The position numbers were made by a program, and so were the translations under genes. The notes under the pieces are model-generated. The model searched no databases. It worked only from the letters and a program-made list of their open reading frames with translations, and had not been told where the DNA came from. This document shows positions 35,248 through 44,581 of a stretch of 64,000 bases of DNA, one piece after another; the first letter of the stretch is position 1, and every line of letters begins with the position of its first letter. Location: contig JARGFP010000010.1 in the NCBI GenBank assembly GCA_029210585.1, forward strand, positions 62,001-126,000, read 5' to 3'. The DNA comes from Bacteroidales bacterium (GTDB taxonomy: Bacteria > Bacteroidota > Bacteroidia > Bacteroidales > GCA-2748055).

Positions 35248-36051
35248 ATGATTTCCATGCATATAGATGAGATTTTTGAGCAATTGTGGGTCCAGTATTC
35301 AACTGAAAATCCATCGGTGAAGAAGATCCATGACCTCTTTGAGCAAGAGGGTGAAACGATTGTGAATGACCATGTTGCATTTCGTACCTTCAACGATCCA
35401 AGGGTAAATATTGACGTGCTATCGCAAGCGTTTACAGCACGGGGATACAAAGAGGCCGGCAGTTACCGTTTTCCGGAGAAGAAGCTATTTGCCAGGCATT
35501 ACGAGAAGGAGGGCTATCCGCGGGTCTTTATCAGTGAACTGTTGCTGGAAGAATTTTCCGGCAAGCTGCAGGCGAAGATAACAGACCTGGTCGTTTCCTG
35601 CAGTGCGGAGTCACTTGATCCCGACCGGCTGATCATCGCCGGGAATATTTTCGGTGAATTGCATCACAAGGTTTACGAGATGCTACGCGAAGCATCCGAG
35701 TATGCAGCCTGGGTATATGCCTATGGATACACGGCCAATCATTTCACCATCAGTATCAATCATCTCAAGCAGTACGATACCATTGAGAAAGTGAACAGTT
35801 TCGTGAAGGAGAACGGATTTCAGCTCAATACTTCCGGCGGGGAGATCAAGGGAACCCCGGAACAACTGCTCGAACAGTCCAGCACGCTGGCAGACAGGGT
35901 GAAGGTCACTTTTTCTGAAGGAGAATTTGAAATCCCTTCCTGCTACTATGAATTCGCCCGCAGGTACAGGGATGCAGACGGGAAACTGTTCAGCGGATTC
36001 ATTGCCGGATCGGCAGACAAGATCTTCGAAAGTACCGATTACAGGAAATAA
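35248..36051 (+). CDS. DUF1338 protein, 2-oxoadipate dioxygenase/decarboxylase-like
   Basis: A 267-residue protein. NDHVAFRTFND near residue 45 gives the first His, and YTANHFTISINHL and the later Glu of the family are visible. DUF1338 includes HglS/YdcJ, a non-heme iron vicinal-oxygen-chelate enzyme converting 2-oxoadipate to 2-hydroxyglutarate in lysine catabolism; those proteins are much longer, so the Bacteroidota version may have another substrate. No other lysine catabolic gene is adjacent. The 3' end, including the stop codon, is tandemly repeated once (21 bp). Confidence 0.8.
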   Translation: MISMHIDEIFEQLWVQYSTENPSVKKIHDLFEQEGETIVNDHVAFRTFNDPRVNIDVLSQAFTARGYKEAGSYRFPEKKLFARHYEKEGYPRVFISELLLEEFSGKLQAKITDLVVSCSAESLDPDRLIIAGNIFGELHHKVYEMLREASEYAAWVYAYGYTANHFTISINHLKQYDTIEKVNSFVKENGFQLNTSGGEIKGTPEQLLEQSSTLADRVKVTFSEGEFEIPSCYYEFARRYRDADGKLFSGFIAGSADKIFESTDYRK

Positions 36052-36071
36052 AGTACCGATTACCGGAAATA
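36030..36071 (+). repeat. 21-bp tandem duplication at the 3' end of the DUF1338 gene
   Basis: AAGTACCGATTACAGGAAATA (36030-36050) is followed at once by the same 21 bases with one change (A to C at the fourteenth base, 36051-36071). The first copy encodes STDYRK, and the TAA stop spans the copy boundary. Confidence 0.95.
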
Positions 36072-36104
36072 ATGTGCGGAATGTGCTCCGATAATAAATT
36101 CTTT

Positions 36105-36112
36105 TATCTTTG
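36105..36112 (+). promoter_or_regulatory. -7 element of the FAD/Fe-S oxidoreductase gene
   Basis: TATCTTTG, identical to the tRNA-Lys and pyrD -7 elements, 26 nt before the ATG at 36139. Confidence 0.5.
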
Positions 36113-36138
36113 CTTTTCAGCAGAATCGCAGAGTAAGA

Positions 36139-39100
36139 ATGGAAGAGACCGGGCATTCCCCAAAACGCATAAATGAAAGGATAGGCGAAGCACTGGCCAG
36201 CCGCCTGCAGGCCCTGGAAGCCATGCTGGATGGTGATCTCTATACATCGCTCAGTACACGGCTGATGTATGCCACCGATGCTTCTGCATACAGGGAACTG
36301 CCCCTGGCTGTCTGTCGTCCCATCCATGAAAATGATATCATTGCCCTGGTCGGTTTTGCGCGGGAACAGAAACTGACGCTGATCCCCAGGGGTGCAGGTA
36401 CATCGCTTGCCGGACAGGTGGTGGGAAGGGGACTGGTTGTGGATATTTCGAGGTATATGACCCGCATCCTGGAAGTGAACCATGAACAACGTTGGGTAAA
36501 AGTACAGCCCGGGGTGGTCCTGGATGAACTGAACCAGGAACTGCGACTATCGGGACTGTTTTTCAGTCCTGAAACCTCCACTTCCAACCGCTGCATGATC
36601 GGCGGAATGATCGGGAACAACAGCAGCGGGTTACATTCCGTGGTCTATGGAACCACCCGTGAACACCTGATTTCCGTACGAATGGTCCTGTCGGATGGTT
36701 CGGTGGCCGAATTCGGGGAACTCGACCGTGCGGAATTCGATCAGAAATGCAGCATGGAATCACGCGAAGGAGAGATCTACCGGAATATCCGGAACATCCT
36801 TGATAACACGGAAAACAGGGCTGCCATCCGAGCCGGGTTTCCGGATCCGGGAGTGGTACGCAGGAACACCGGGTATGCCCTGGATGAACTGGCTGCCAGC
36901 GCAATTTTTGATCAGGAGCATGCTAAATATAAGACATTCAATTTCTGTAAGCTGATTGCGGGCTCAGAAGGAACACTCGGATTCATCACCGAAGCAACAC
37001 TGCAGATGGACCCCCTTCCTCCCACGGAAAAGGCGCTCGTCCCGGTACATGTGGATTCGGTGATGGATGCCATCCGGGGAAACCTGGTCGCCCTGGAACA
37101 CGGTCCGGCTGCTGTTGAATTGATGGACCGGACGATCCTGCAGCTTACCGAGGGGAACATTACGCAGCGCAAAAACCGCTTTTTTGTCGAGGGAAATCCC
37201 GGCGCTATCCTGATCGTTGAATTTGTGGGGGACGACATGGCGGAAATCCGCCAGAAAGCTGCTGCAATGGAAGCCGCTTTCAAACAGAAAAAAATCGGGT
37301 ACCACTTTCCATTGATCACGGGACAGGACATCCCGCGGGTATGGAACCTTAGGAAGGCAGGACTGGGTGTTTTGTCGAAAATGAAGGGTGATGCCAAGCC
37401 TGTCTCTGTAATTGAAGATACAAGTGTACTTCCTTCAAAGTTAGAAGATTATATTACCGAATTTAACCAATTACTTGAAGTTCATGGACTGGAGTGTGTG
37501 TACCATGCACATATCTCCGTGGGAGAGCTGCACCTGAGGCCGGTATTGAACCTGAAGGAACAGAAAGATGTAGACCTGTTTTACACACTTGCCAGGGAGA
37601 CAGCGCTGCTGGTGAAAAAGTACGGGGGATCGCTGAGCGGGGAGCACGGGGATGGCCGGTTGCGGGGTGAATTCATCCCACTGATGGTCGGGGAACCTGT
37701 GTTTGCATTGCTGAAGGAGGTCAAGGCAGCATGGGATCCGGAAGCGGTTTTCAACAACGAAAAAATCATTGATCCGCCACCGATGAACACGTTCCTGAGG
37801 TACCAGGCCGGCCAGGACACTGAGCAGCCGGAGACCATTTATGATTTCAGCGGGGAGGGCGGAATGCTCCGGCATATCGAGCAGTGTAATGGCTCAGGAG
37901 ATTGCAGGAAAACAGAGAAAACAGGAGGAACCATGTGTCCCAGCTACATGGCCACCAGGGAAGAATGGACCACTACGCGGGCACGGGCCAATATATTGCG
38001 GGAATTCATTGGAAAACAAGGGAATAAGAATCTTTTTGACCACCAGGAAGTATATGATGTGCTGGACCTGTGTCTTTTGTGCAAGGCCTGTAAATCAGAG
38101 TGTCCCTCGAGCGTGGATATGGCCAAACTCAAGACTGAGTTCCTGCAGCACTGGTATGAAGCACATGGCGTTCCATTCAGGACGAGGATGATTGCATCGA
38201 TTACCACGATCAACCGTATGGGGTCCCTTGTGCCTTCCGTTTTTAATTTTTTCGCTACCAACAGGTTTTTTTCCGGATTACTGAAGAGAATATTGGGATT
38301 TGCACCGGAACGCAGTATTCCGACACTTGGCAGGAAAACAGTCAGGCAATGGGCAAAAACCCACATGCAGCAGCTGAATGACACGTTGCCACCAGCCGCA
38401 CCGGAGGTAAGTTATTTCGTGGATGAATTCACCAATTATAACGACACCCATATTGGTATTGCCACGATCAGACTGCTGAACCGCATGGGAGTCAGGGTAT
38501 TTGTATATACGGCAACGGAAAGTGGCCGTACCTGGTTGTCCAGGGGATTGCTCAGGAAAGCCCGTCAGATTGCACGTGCCAATGTGTCCATGTTCCGTAC
38601 CCTGGTCAACGAGGAACGACCGCTGGTGGGGACAGAGCCTTCGGCCATTCTCTGTTTCAGGGATGAGTATCCCGACCTCGTGGGGGATTTCATGAAGCAT
38701 GATGCACTTGAATTGTCGAAAAATGCGTTGATGATCGAGGAATATATCTGCAGGCTACTTGATAAAGACATGATAGATAAAGGATTGTTTACCAGTCAGT
38801 CGAAAACGGTCAAACTGCATGGCCACTGCCAGCAGAAAGCGGTGGCCAGTACCGTTGAGACCATCAGGATGTTGTCGCTGCCGGAAAACTATTCGGTTAC
38901 CGAAATTCCTTCCGGCTGCTGCGGTATGGCAGGGTCTTTTGGATACGAGAAAGAACATTTTGCGCTGTCCGTGAAGGTAGGTGAACTGGTCCTGTTTCCC
39001 GAGATCAGGAAATCCGGAAGCGATACAATTTTTGCTGTGCCGGGAACCAGCTGCCGTCACCAGGTGAAAGACGGAACGGGGGTGCATGGGAAGCACCCCG

Positions 39101-39141
39101 TGGAGGTATTGTATGAGGCACTGTTAAGAAATACTGAATAA
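36139..39141 (+). CDS. FAD-binding and (Fe-S)-binding oxidoreductase, D-lactate/glycolate dehydrogenase-like
   Basis: A 1000-residue fusion. Residues about 45-230 are an FAD-binding PCMH domain (GAGTSLAGQVVGRGLVVDIS, MIGGMIGNNSSGLHSV); 240-545 the FAD-oxidase C domain (GSEGTLGFITEATL, GSLSGEHGDGRLRGEF); about 570-690 two 4Fe-4S motifs (CNGSGDCRKTEK with TMCPS, and CLLCKACKSECPS); and 700-1000 a CCG-type GlpC region (GHCQQKAVA, PSGCCGMAGSFGYEKEH). This fused architecture oxidises 2-hydroxyacids such as D-lactate at the membrane and passes electrons to quinone; the exact substrate is not readable. It precedes a dicarboxylate symporter by 26 nt and is probably co-transcribed. Confidence 0.87.
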   Translation: MEETGHSPKRINERIGEALASRLQALEAMLDGDLYTSLSTRLMYATDASAYRELPLAVCRPIHENDIIALVGFAREQKLTLIPRGAGTSLAGQVVGRGLVVDISRYMTRILEVNHEQRWVKVQPGVVLDELNQELRLSGLFFSPETSTSNRCMIGGMIGNNSSGLHSVVYGTTREHLISVRMVLSDGSVAEFGELDRAEFDQKCSMESREGEIYRNIRNILDNTENRAAIRAGFPDPGVVRRNTGYALDELAASAIFDQEHAKYKTFNFCKLIAGSEGTLGFITEATLQMDPLPPTEKALVPVHVDSVMDAIRGNLVALEHGPAAVELMDRTILQLTEGNITQRKNRFFVEGNPGAILIVEFVGDDMAEIRQKAAAMEAAFKQKKIGYHFPLITGQDIPRVWNLRKAGLGVLSKMKGDAKPVSVIEDTSVLPSKLEDYITEFNQLLEVHGLECVYHAHISVGELHLRPVLNLKEQKDVDLFYTLARETALLVKKYGGSLSGEHGDGRLRGEFIPLMVGEPVFALLKEVKAAWDPEAVFNNEKIIDPPPMNTFLRYQAGQDTEQPETIYDFSGEGGMLRHIEQCNGSGDCRKTEKTGGTMCPSYMATREEWTTTRARANILREFIGKQGNKNLFDHQEVYDVLDLCLLCKACKSECPSSVDMAKLKTEFLQHWYEAHGVPFRTRMIASITTINRMGSLVPSVFNFFATNRFFSGLLKRILGFAPERSIPTLGRKTVRQWAKTHMQQLNDTLPPAAPEVSYFVDEFTNYNDTHIGIATIRLLNRMGVRVFVYTATESGRTWLSRGLLRKARQIARANVSMFRTLVNEERPLVGTEPSAILCFRDEYPDLVGDFMKHDALELSKNALMIEEYICRLLDKDMIDKGLFTSQSKTVKLHGHCQQKAVASTVETIRMLSLPENYSVTEIPSGCCGMAGSFGYEKEHFALSVKVGELVLFPEIRKSGSDTIFAVPGTSCRHQVKDGTGVHGKHPVEVLYEALLRNTE

Positions 39142-39167
39142 CTGTATTTTAAATGCTTATATAAAAC

Positions 39168-40496
39168 ATGGGTGTATTGAAAAGTATCAAGCAACTACCC
39201 CTCTGGGTGAAGATTTTTATCGGGATGGGATTGGGAATCCTCATGGGCCTGGTGGCTGTCTGGACATCGCTGGAGAAGTTCACGATCGACTGGATCAAAC
39301 CCTGGGGGAACATTTTCCTGAAATTATTGAAGCTGATCGCAGTTCCCCTGATCTTCGTCTCCCTGGTAAAGGGAATCTCCAGTCTCTCCAATATCTCCAA
39401 GCTGTCGCGGATCGGGTTAAAGGCCATCGTGATCTACCTGGCTACCACGCTGATTGCTACAACGATAGGCCTGGGTCTGGTGAATCTCATACAACCTGGA
39501 AATGTCTTTCCCGAAGCGCGCCAGGCGGAATACCGGGAACGTTTCCTGGATGATATAAGTGACAAGCAGCTGTTCGCAGACGAAATGAAGGACCAGGGCC
39601 CGCTGTATTTCTTTGAGGATATGATCCCGGAAAACATCGTATTTGCTGCAGGAGATAATTCCAGGATGCTGCAGATCATTTTCTTTGCCATCCTGTTTGC
39701 CATCGCATTGGTATTGGTGCCGGAAAAGAATGTGCGCGTGGTGAAACAATTTTTCGACGGTCTGAACGATATCATCCTGAAGATCATCGACCTGATCATG
39801 CGGTTTGCTCCCATCGGGGTGTTTGCACTGATGGCAGGACTGATCGTGGATTTTTCAGGTGATTCGGAACTCTTCTCTGCACTGGGAATGTATATGCTCA
39901 CGGCAATACTGGGACTCATGCTCCTGATCACGCTGTTCTATCCGTTGCTTATCCGGGTGTTTGCCGGTATCCGTACCAAAGATTTTTTCCGGGGCATCCT
40001 CCCGGCCCAGCTGGTGGCTTTCTCTACCAGCTCCAGTGCCGCCACGCTGCCGGTCACACTCAAGCAGGTGACCAATGAATTCAGGGTTTCCAGGACCGTT
40101 GCCAACTTTGTGCTTCCGGTGGGAGTGACGATTAACATGGATGGAACGTCATGCTACCAGGCAGTTGCTGCCGTCTTCATTGCCCAGGTTTTTGGCATGG
40201 ACCTGACCCTCAGTCAGCAGCTCTCCATCGTTTTACTGGCTACCCTCGCTTCGATCGGTTCACCCGGTGTGCCAGGGGGCAGTATTGTCATGCTGATCGT
40301 TGTGCTGACCTCAGTCGGGATACCGGTTGAAGGACTGGCACTTATCCTGGGAGTAGACCGACCCATCGATATGTTACGTACCGTCGTGAATATTACAGGT
40401 GACTCTACCGTTGCCTCCATCGTGGCCAAATCAGAGGGTGACCTGGGGTATGTAGCAGGCCAGCACATGGGTCCGGCTTCAGATCAATCATTGTGA
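39168..40496 (+). CDS. dicarboxylate/amino acid:cation symporter (DAACS)
   Basis: A 442-residue polytopic protein of the GltP/DctA family. Diagnostic parts are FLKLLKLIAVPLIFVSLVKG near residue 50, AFSTSSSAATLPVTLK (the serine-rich re-entrant loop), PVGVTINMDGTSCYQA (substrate and Na site) and GSPGVPGGSIVM. It imports C4-dicarboxylates, glutamate or aspartate with Na or H. It follows the FAD/Fe-S oxidoreductase closely, hinting that the pair handles an organic acid. Confidence 0.93.
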   Translation: MGVLKSIKQLPLWVKIFIGMGLGILMGLVAVWTSLEKFTIDWIKPWGNIFLKLLKLIAVPLIFVSLVKGISSLSNISKLSRIGLKAIVIYLATTLIATTIGLGLVNLIQPGNVFPEARQAEYRERFLDDISDKQLFADEMKDQGPLYFFEDMIPENIVFAAGDNSRMLQIIFFAILFAIALVLVPEKNVRVVKQFFDGLNDIILKIIDLIMRFAPIGVFALMAGLIVDFSGDSELFSALGMYMLTAILGLMLLITLFYPLLIRVFAGIRTKDFFRGILPAQLVAFSTSSSAATLPVTLKQVTNEFRVSRTVANFVLPVGVTINMDGTSCYQAVAAVFIAQVFGMDLTLSQQLSIVLLATLASIGSPGVPGGSIVMLIVVLTSVGIPVEGLALILGVDRPIDMLRTVVNITGDSTVASIVAKSEGDLGYVAGQHMGPASDQSL

Positions 40497-40892
40497 TGGT
40501 GCGGGTGAAAATAATATAAAGCCATTATTAGACAACACGTTACACAAATGGAAGAGGTGTGTCAACCCCGCGAGAATCGCGTATTTATTCTTTTCCCCAC
40601 CGGGGACATGGAAATACAGGCTTCCGGCAGGCCAAAAGGAGCAGATCCAGTGGAATTTCAAATATCAAGATGACAGCCACACATTTCCCACATACTTTTC
40701 TCTCCAGTCAGGACGCCGGTAAATACAATCTTTCAGTTTCACAATCAAGGTGTACCTGACAGGATAGGGTAGTAGTATTATTTGATGCTTCACCTGCTGC
40801 AAAAAAGAATCGACCTGATAATGTCACAAATGGAATACACCTTATTGGTTGGTGCTGCCATTTTACGCACGTGGACCACCAGGTCACCGATA
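40497..40892. other. intergenic region downstream of the symporter gene
   Basis: About 400 nt without a supportable gene. Short frames exist on both strands but have no start signals or recognisable sequence. The stretch grades into the AT-rich palindrome region. Nothing else is seen. Confidence 0.6.
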
Positions 40893-41042
40893 TTACAATT
40901 GTAACCAATTCCATCACCCAATCCATTTCATCACCACACATTACAAATGTAACTAGAAAAAATTACAATAGAATTTGCTTTTTTCTACTGCAAAATATAC
41001 AGATGTATACAACTGTTACAACGTGCTACAATACAATTGTAA
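40893..41042. promoter_or_regulatory. upstream cluster of four TACAnnTGTA palindromes
   Basis: TTACAATTGTAA (40893-40904), TTACAAATGTAA (40941-40952), ATACAGATGTAT (40997-41008) and ATACAATTGTAA (41031-41042). All share W-TACA-nn-TGTA-W. A near match overlaps at 41007-41018. This is far denser than chance even in AT-rich DNA. They lie about 500 nt upstream of an XRE regulator gene that has a second cluster at its promoter, so operator function is inferred. Confidence 0.65.
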
Positions 41043-41141
41043 ACAAATATTCAGCACTTATAATTTGATATTCAGACTTTATAACAGACTATAAATCAGT
41101 TTAATAAAATGATTAATTCAAGTACTTTATAATTAAATCCC

Positions 41142-41300
41142 ATGAAAAGAAAGGCAAACCCTGTTTCAAATTATCAAAATATAGCTTTAACTATTTATAT
41201 ATCAGTAATAAAAGTTATTTTAGTTGAAGTAATACTTATTTTAGTGAAAAATGACCTGTTTCAGGCTGTTTCCAAGCTGTTTCAGGTTGTTTATATATAG
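41142..41300 (+). CDS. possible small hydrophobic protein (52 aa) between the palindrome clusters
   Basis: ATG at 41142 to TAG at 41298-41300. The peptide has a hydrophobic stretch of about 22 residues (IALTIYISVIKVILVEVILIL core) flanked by basic residues (MKRKANP at the start). In AT-rich DNA an open frame of 53 codons is somewhat unusual. Its 3' part covers three imperfect copies of a CTGTTTC element (41251-41290). No family is recognised. The size, charge and single hydrophobic helix resemble small membrane peptides, but this is weak evidence; it could be incidental. Confidence 0.25.
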   Translation: MKRKANPVSNYQNIALTIYISVIKVILVEVILILVKNDLFQAVSKLFQVVYI

Positions 41301-41455
41301 CCAGCCAGCCTGCACCAGACAATGAATGCGAAACCTGTTTAACACTGGAAGAATGCTTATTGAAATCAAAACCAGGTGATGGAATCGTCCACACATTCAA
41401 AGCTTACCGGGAGAAACAAACAAACAGACCACAGATGGGTTGGAGTTACATCATG

Positions 41456-41524
41456 CTACATATGTATACAATTGTAACTTACAAATGTATACAAAAGTAA
41501 ACCATAAATTTGTTACATTTGTAA
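41456..41524. promoter_or_regulatory. promoter-proximal cluster of four TACAnnTGTA palindromes
   Basis: CTACATATGTAT (41456-41467), ATACAATTGTAA (41466-41477), TTACAAATGTAT (41479-41490) and TTACATTTGTAA (41513-41524). The first three are almost contiguous, with centres 10 and 13 bp apart, i.e. about one helical turn. TAAATTTG at 41505-41512 is a -7 element for the XRE gene, so the last palindrome covers the expected transcription start. This is the layout of an autoregulated repressor operator. Confidence 0.7.
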
Positions 41525-41539
41525 AAAAGCAGATTCAGT

Positions 41540-42091
41540 ATGGAAGACCGTTTATTGAAATTTTTGGATACGGAGCAGTTATCCTCTTCAAAGTTTGCCG
41601 ATGTCATCGGAGTACAGCGTTCCAGTGTATCGCACATACTAACGGGACGGAACAAACCCAGTTTTGATTTTCTTCAGAAGACACTGAAGGCGTTTCCAAT
41701 GTTAAATGCTGACTGGCTGATACTTGGTGAAGGTGATATGTATGAGGGTGAACGTGGTCCTGGAGGCGGCAGTCTTTTTGATCAGCCCGCAGTTGTACGA
41801 GAGATGCCTGCATCTGACCAGGAAGTGCGGAGTGAGGTTCAGCCCTCCTATGAGGCTTCATCAACCGTTCCTGGCGAAGATATTCATGAAGCAGCAGGCG
41901 ACGGGGAGGAAAATGTACATTCTGGGGAGGTTCAGCGCCAGGGACCGAAAGTGCTGAATAATGCTGCTGGTATACCGGAAGATATTTCACCGGAACTTCC
42001 TGCTGGCAAAATGGTCATCCCTGGAAAGAAGGTACAGCGGGTGGTTCTTTTATACGATGATAATTCCTTTGATGCCTACGAGCCGGCTTGA
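41540..42091 (+). CDS. XRE-family helix-turn-helix regulator
   Basis: A 183-residue protein. Residues 1-60 are a Cro/C1-type HTH (FADVIGVQRSSVSHILTGRN, then PSFDFLQKTLKAFPMLNADW). Residues about 70-150 are acidic and low in predicted structure; the end (KKVQRVVLLYDDNSFDAYEP) looks like a small beta element. There is no LexA-type peptidase. Proteins with this N-terminus are common in Bacteroidota, function mostly unknown. The eight palindromes upstream, one on its own transcription start, make it the prime candidate to bind them. pyrD starts 30 nt downstream with its own promoter. Confidence 0.85.
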   Translation: MEDRLLKFLDTEQLSSSKFADVIGVQRSSVSHILTGRNKPSFDFLQKTLKAFPMLNADWLILGEGDMYEGERGPGGGSLFDQPAVVREMPASDQEVRSEVQPSYEASSTVPGEDIHEAAGDGEENVHSGEVQRQGPKVLNNAAGIPEDISPELPAGKMVIPGKKVQRVVLLYDDNSFDAYEPA

Positions 42092-42101
42092 TGAAATCTG
42101 T

Positions 42102-42109
42102 TATCTTTG
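42102..42109 (+). promoter_or_regulatory. -7 element of pyrD
   Basis: TATCTTTG, 12 nt before the ATG at 42122. It overlaps the alternative TTG start at 42107 and so favours the later ATG with a very short leader. Confidence 0.5.
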
Positions 42110-42121
42110 CACAAAAACCAG

Positions 42122-43168
42122 ATGTACAGGCTTTTTATCCGTCCCCTTCTTTTTCTCCTGCCACCCGAGGTGATTCACCACCGGCTCACAAGTACGATTC
42201 GTTTTATATTCCGCATTCCCGGCGTGCCCAAACTTGTAAGGGCAGTATATGGGGTCAGGGACCCTTTGTTGAAGACCTTATTTTTGGGAATGGAATTCAG
42301 GAACCCGGTGGGACTGGCAGCAGGGTTTGACAAGAATGGCGAGGTATTCAACGAGTTTTCCGATTTTGGTTTCGGTCATATCGAGGTCGGCACGGTTACC
42401 CCAAAAGGCCAGTCCGGAAATCCCAGGCCGAGGAGTTTCAGGATCCCGGCAGACAAAGGGCTGATCAACAGGATGGGATTCAACAACCAGGGTGTGGAAG
42501 CCCTGGTGGACCGGATCAGTAAAAAACGACGTAGCGGAATCATCCTCGGGGGAAACATCGGGAAGAACACGCTGACAGCCAATGAACGGGCGGTGGACGA
42601 TTATGCCGCCTGCTATGAAGCACTGTACGGACATGTTGATTATTTCGTGGTGAATGTAAGCTGTCCCAATATCAGTGACATGCATGCGTTGCAGGACCAG
42701 GAAGGACTGGAGGCGATCCTGGGCCGTTTAGCGGCGCTCAGGGACCTTCAAAAGGATTTTACGCCCATTCTCCTTAAAATCTCCCCGGATTTAAATAACA
42801 GCCAGATAGACGCCTCCCTGGCCATTGTTGAAAAATACGGCATCGATGGCATCGTGGCCACCAACACCACCATTAGGCGTGACGGATTGAAGACACCGGA
42901 TGAACGGATCAGGTCCATCGGGAACGGCGGAATGAGCGGCAGTCCGGTCACCCGCCGCAGCCTGGAAGTTGTGCGGTATGTTGCCGGCAAAACAGGAGGG
43001 AAGCTGCCGATTATCGGTGTGGGCGGGATCATGACCACCGAAGATGCCCTCAATATGCTGGATGCAGGGGCCACCCTGGTGCAGGTATATACCGGGTTTA
43101 TCTACAACGGACCGGGATTTGTCCGCCGGATCAACAAAGCCATCCTGAAACGCAGGAAAAGCGGGTGA
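42122..43168 (+). CDS. pyrD: dihydroorotate dehydrogenase (quinone), class 2
   Basis: Oxidises dihydroorotate to orotate in pyrimidine synthesis, passing electrons to quinone. The 348 residues start MYRLFIRPLLFLLPPEVIHH, the amphipathic membrane-binding helix that marks class 2. NPVGLAAGFDKNGE, FGHIEVGTVTPKGQSGNPRPR, NRMGFNNQG, VVNVSCPNISD with the catalytic Ser region, and PIIGVGGIMTTEDALNML follow. The ATG at 42122 is preferred over an upstream TTG. It converges with an S41 peptidase gene. Confidence 0.96.
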   Translation: MYRLFIRPLLFLLPPEVIHHRLTSTIRFIFRIPGVPKLVRAVYGVRDPLLKTLFLGMEFRNPVGLAAGFDKNGEVFNEFSDFGFGHIEVGTVTPKGQSGNPRPRSFRIPADKGLINRMGFNNQGVEALVDRISKKRRSGIILGGNIGKNTLTANERAVDDYAACYEALYGHVDYFVVNVSCPNISDMHALQDQEGLEAILGRLAALRDLQKDFTPILLKISPDLNNSQIDASLAIVEKYGIDGIVATNTTIRRDGLKTPDERIRSIGNGGMSGSPVTRRSLEVVRYVAGKTGGKLPIIGVGGIMTTEDALNMLDAGATLVQVYTGFIYNGPGFVRRINKAILKRRKSG

Positions 43169-43171
43169 AGA

Positions 43172-44581
43172 CTAATTAAGATTCCCGGGCTCCAGGTCTC
43201 CCGACCGCAGCATGGTCCGCATTTTTGCCATTCTTACCGGGTCAGGTAGCAAGGTCATATCAAACGGCCTGGCAACGGATTTCTTCGCTATCGGTGAAAC
43301 TCCTGTGATCTCCTCCAGTGCAGCAGCAATGGTCGGATCGGTGATATCCCCGAATGGTTTCATGGCCAGGGGATTCTCTTCGATATAGATGTCGGGTACG
43401 AGTCCGTTTACCGTGCCACTGAACCCGTTGGCGCTGGTATATTTAAATACCAGGGGCTGCATGGCCCAAGTATGCCTGGGAGGTTCTTCCGTATCCGGGA
43501 TGGTAAATGATCCGTAGAATTTTCCATAGGTATTTTCACCTATCTGAGTGATATTCATGTATGGCTGTAGCCCGATGATGATCATCTCGGAGGCCGATGC
43601 GGAATGCCAGCCGGTAAGGAAATAGGCATCTGACAGGTTCAGGTTGTAGCCGGGTGTTTCTTCGAAAAGCATTACCAGGAATTCTGATTCTTCGCCTTCC
43701 TCGCTGACAAAATATTGCTGGTAGGCTTCGTTCCATTCGTAACGCACAAAGATATTGTTGCCGGCGATAATGTCAGTGGGCACCATATTGGAAGCGATGT
43801 GGTTGGCCACGTAAGCAAATCCTCCGGGATTGTACCGGATGTCCATGATCAGTTCGGTGATGCCTTTCGACTTGAAATCTGCAAAGATCAGGTCGAGGGA
43901 ATCGACCCACTTTTCCTGTTCGCCCCCGCTGAAGCCGGTATAGGCAATGTAACCCACTTCCGCACCTTCGTATTCAATGATCTCATGATGGTTGACGGGG
44001 TTCTCTTCGATCACCTTCGCGATAAGGGTGACCTCTTTTCCGTTGGGCGTTAACGTATCGTTATAAAAATCCGAAAAGCCCAGTGTAACCTCCTCGCTGT
44101 AAAATAGATTGGCGTAGTTGTAGATATCCAGTTCAGCACCATTGATCTCAGTAATCACCTCCCCGCGCCTTACGCCTGCACTGTCGGCAGGAGAGCCGTG
44201 TGCCACGTATTCCACAGCTACAACTACATCGTCGGTATTTCTGAGCCTGATGAAATAGGGAGAGATGCCATTCGACAGCGATATATTATTGAAACTGTTC
44301 ACCAATTCCTGGTAATCATCGGTGATCCACGAAAACCGGTCCTTTTCGTTCAGCAGGCTTTCAAAGAATGCTTCAGGATTGGTTTCTTCGGTGGGATAGA
44401 GACTGCGATCCACATCTGCGGCCCAGTAGTACACATCGGTCATCACATCCCATATCCAGTCGATGATGATCTCGTTTTCGGTCGGCCCTGGTTCGGGTTC
44501 AGGATCAGGATCATCTTTTTTACAGGAGAATGAAACAACCAACAGGGTACTTATAAATAAATATGCCAGATTTTTTTTCAT
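43172..44581 (-). CDS. S41-family peptidase, lipoprotein
   Basis: About 469 residues from ATG 44581. Lipoprotein signal LLVVSFSC is followed by a linker rich in D, P and E (KKDDPDPEPEPGP), a PDZ domain at about 110-190 (AHGSPADSAGVRRGEVITEI) and the tail-specific protease domain (GYIAYTGFSGG, MDIRYNPGGFAYVANHIAS, and the catalytic Ser in WHSASASEMIIIG). The usual catalytic Lys is not obvious by eye. This type, tethered outside the cytoplasm, is common in Bacteroidota and thought to process peptides. ATGs at 44596 and 44620 are alternative starts. Confidence 0.85.
   Translation of the reverse strand: MKKNLAYLFISTLLVVSFSCKKDDPDPEPEPGPTENEIIIDWIWDVMTDVYYWAADVDRSLYPTEETNPEAFFESLLNEKDRFSWITDDYQELVNSFNNISLSNGISPYFIRLRNTDDVVVAVEYVAHGSPADSAGVRRGEVITEINGAELDIYNYANLFYSEEVTLGFSDFYNDTLTPNGKEVTLIAKVIEENPVNHHEIIEYEGAEVGYIAYTGFSGGEQEKWVDSLDLIFADFKSKGITELIMDIRYNPGGFAYVANHIASNMVPTDIIAGNNIFVRYEWNEAYQQYFVSEEGEESEFLVMLFEETPGYNLNLSDAYFLTGWHSASASEMIIIGLQPYMNITQIGENTYGKFYGSFTIPDTEEPPRHTWAMQPLVFKYTSANGFSGTVNGLVPDIYIEENPLAMKPFGDITDPTIAAALEEITGVSPIAKKSVARPFDMTLLPDPVRMAKMRTMLRSGDLEPGNLN

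Noticed and set aside
40559-41068. short plus- and minus-strand frames in the gap after the symporter
   Set aside because: 60-77 codons without start signals or family resemblance, in a region dominated by palindromes and AT-rich DNA.
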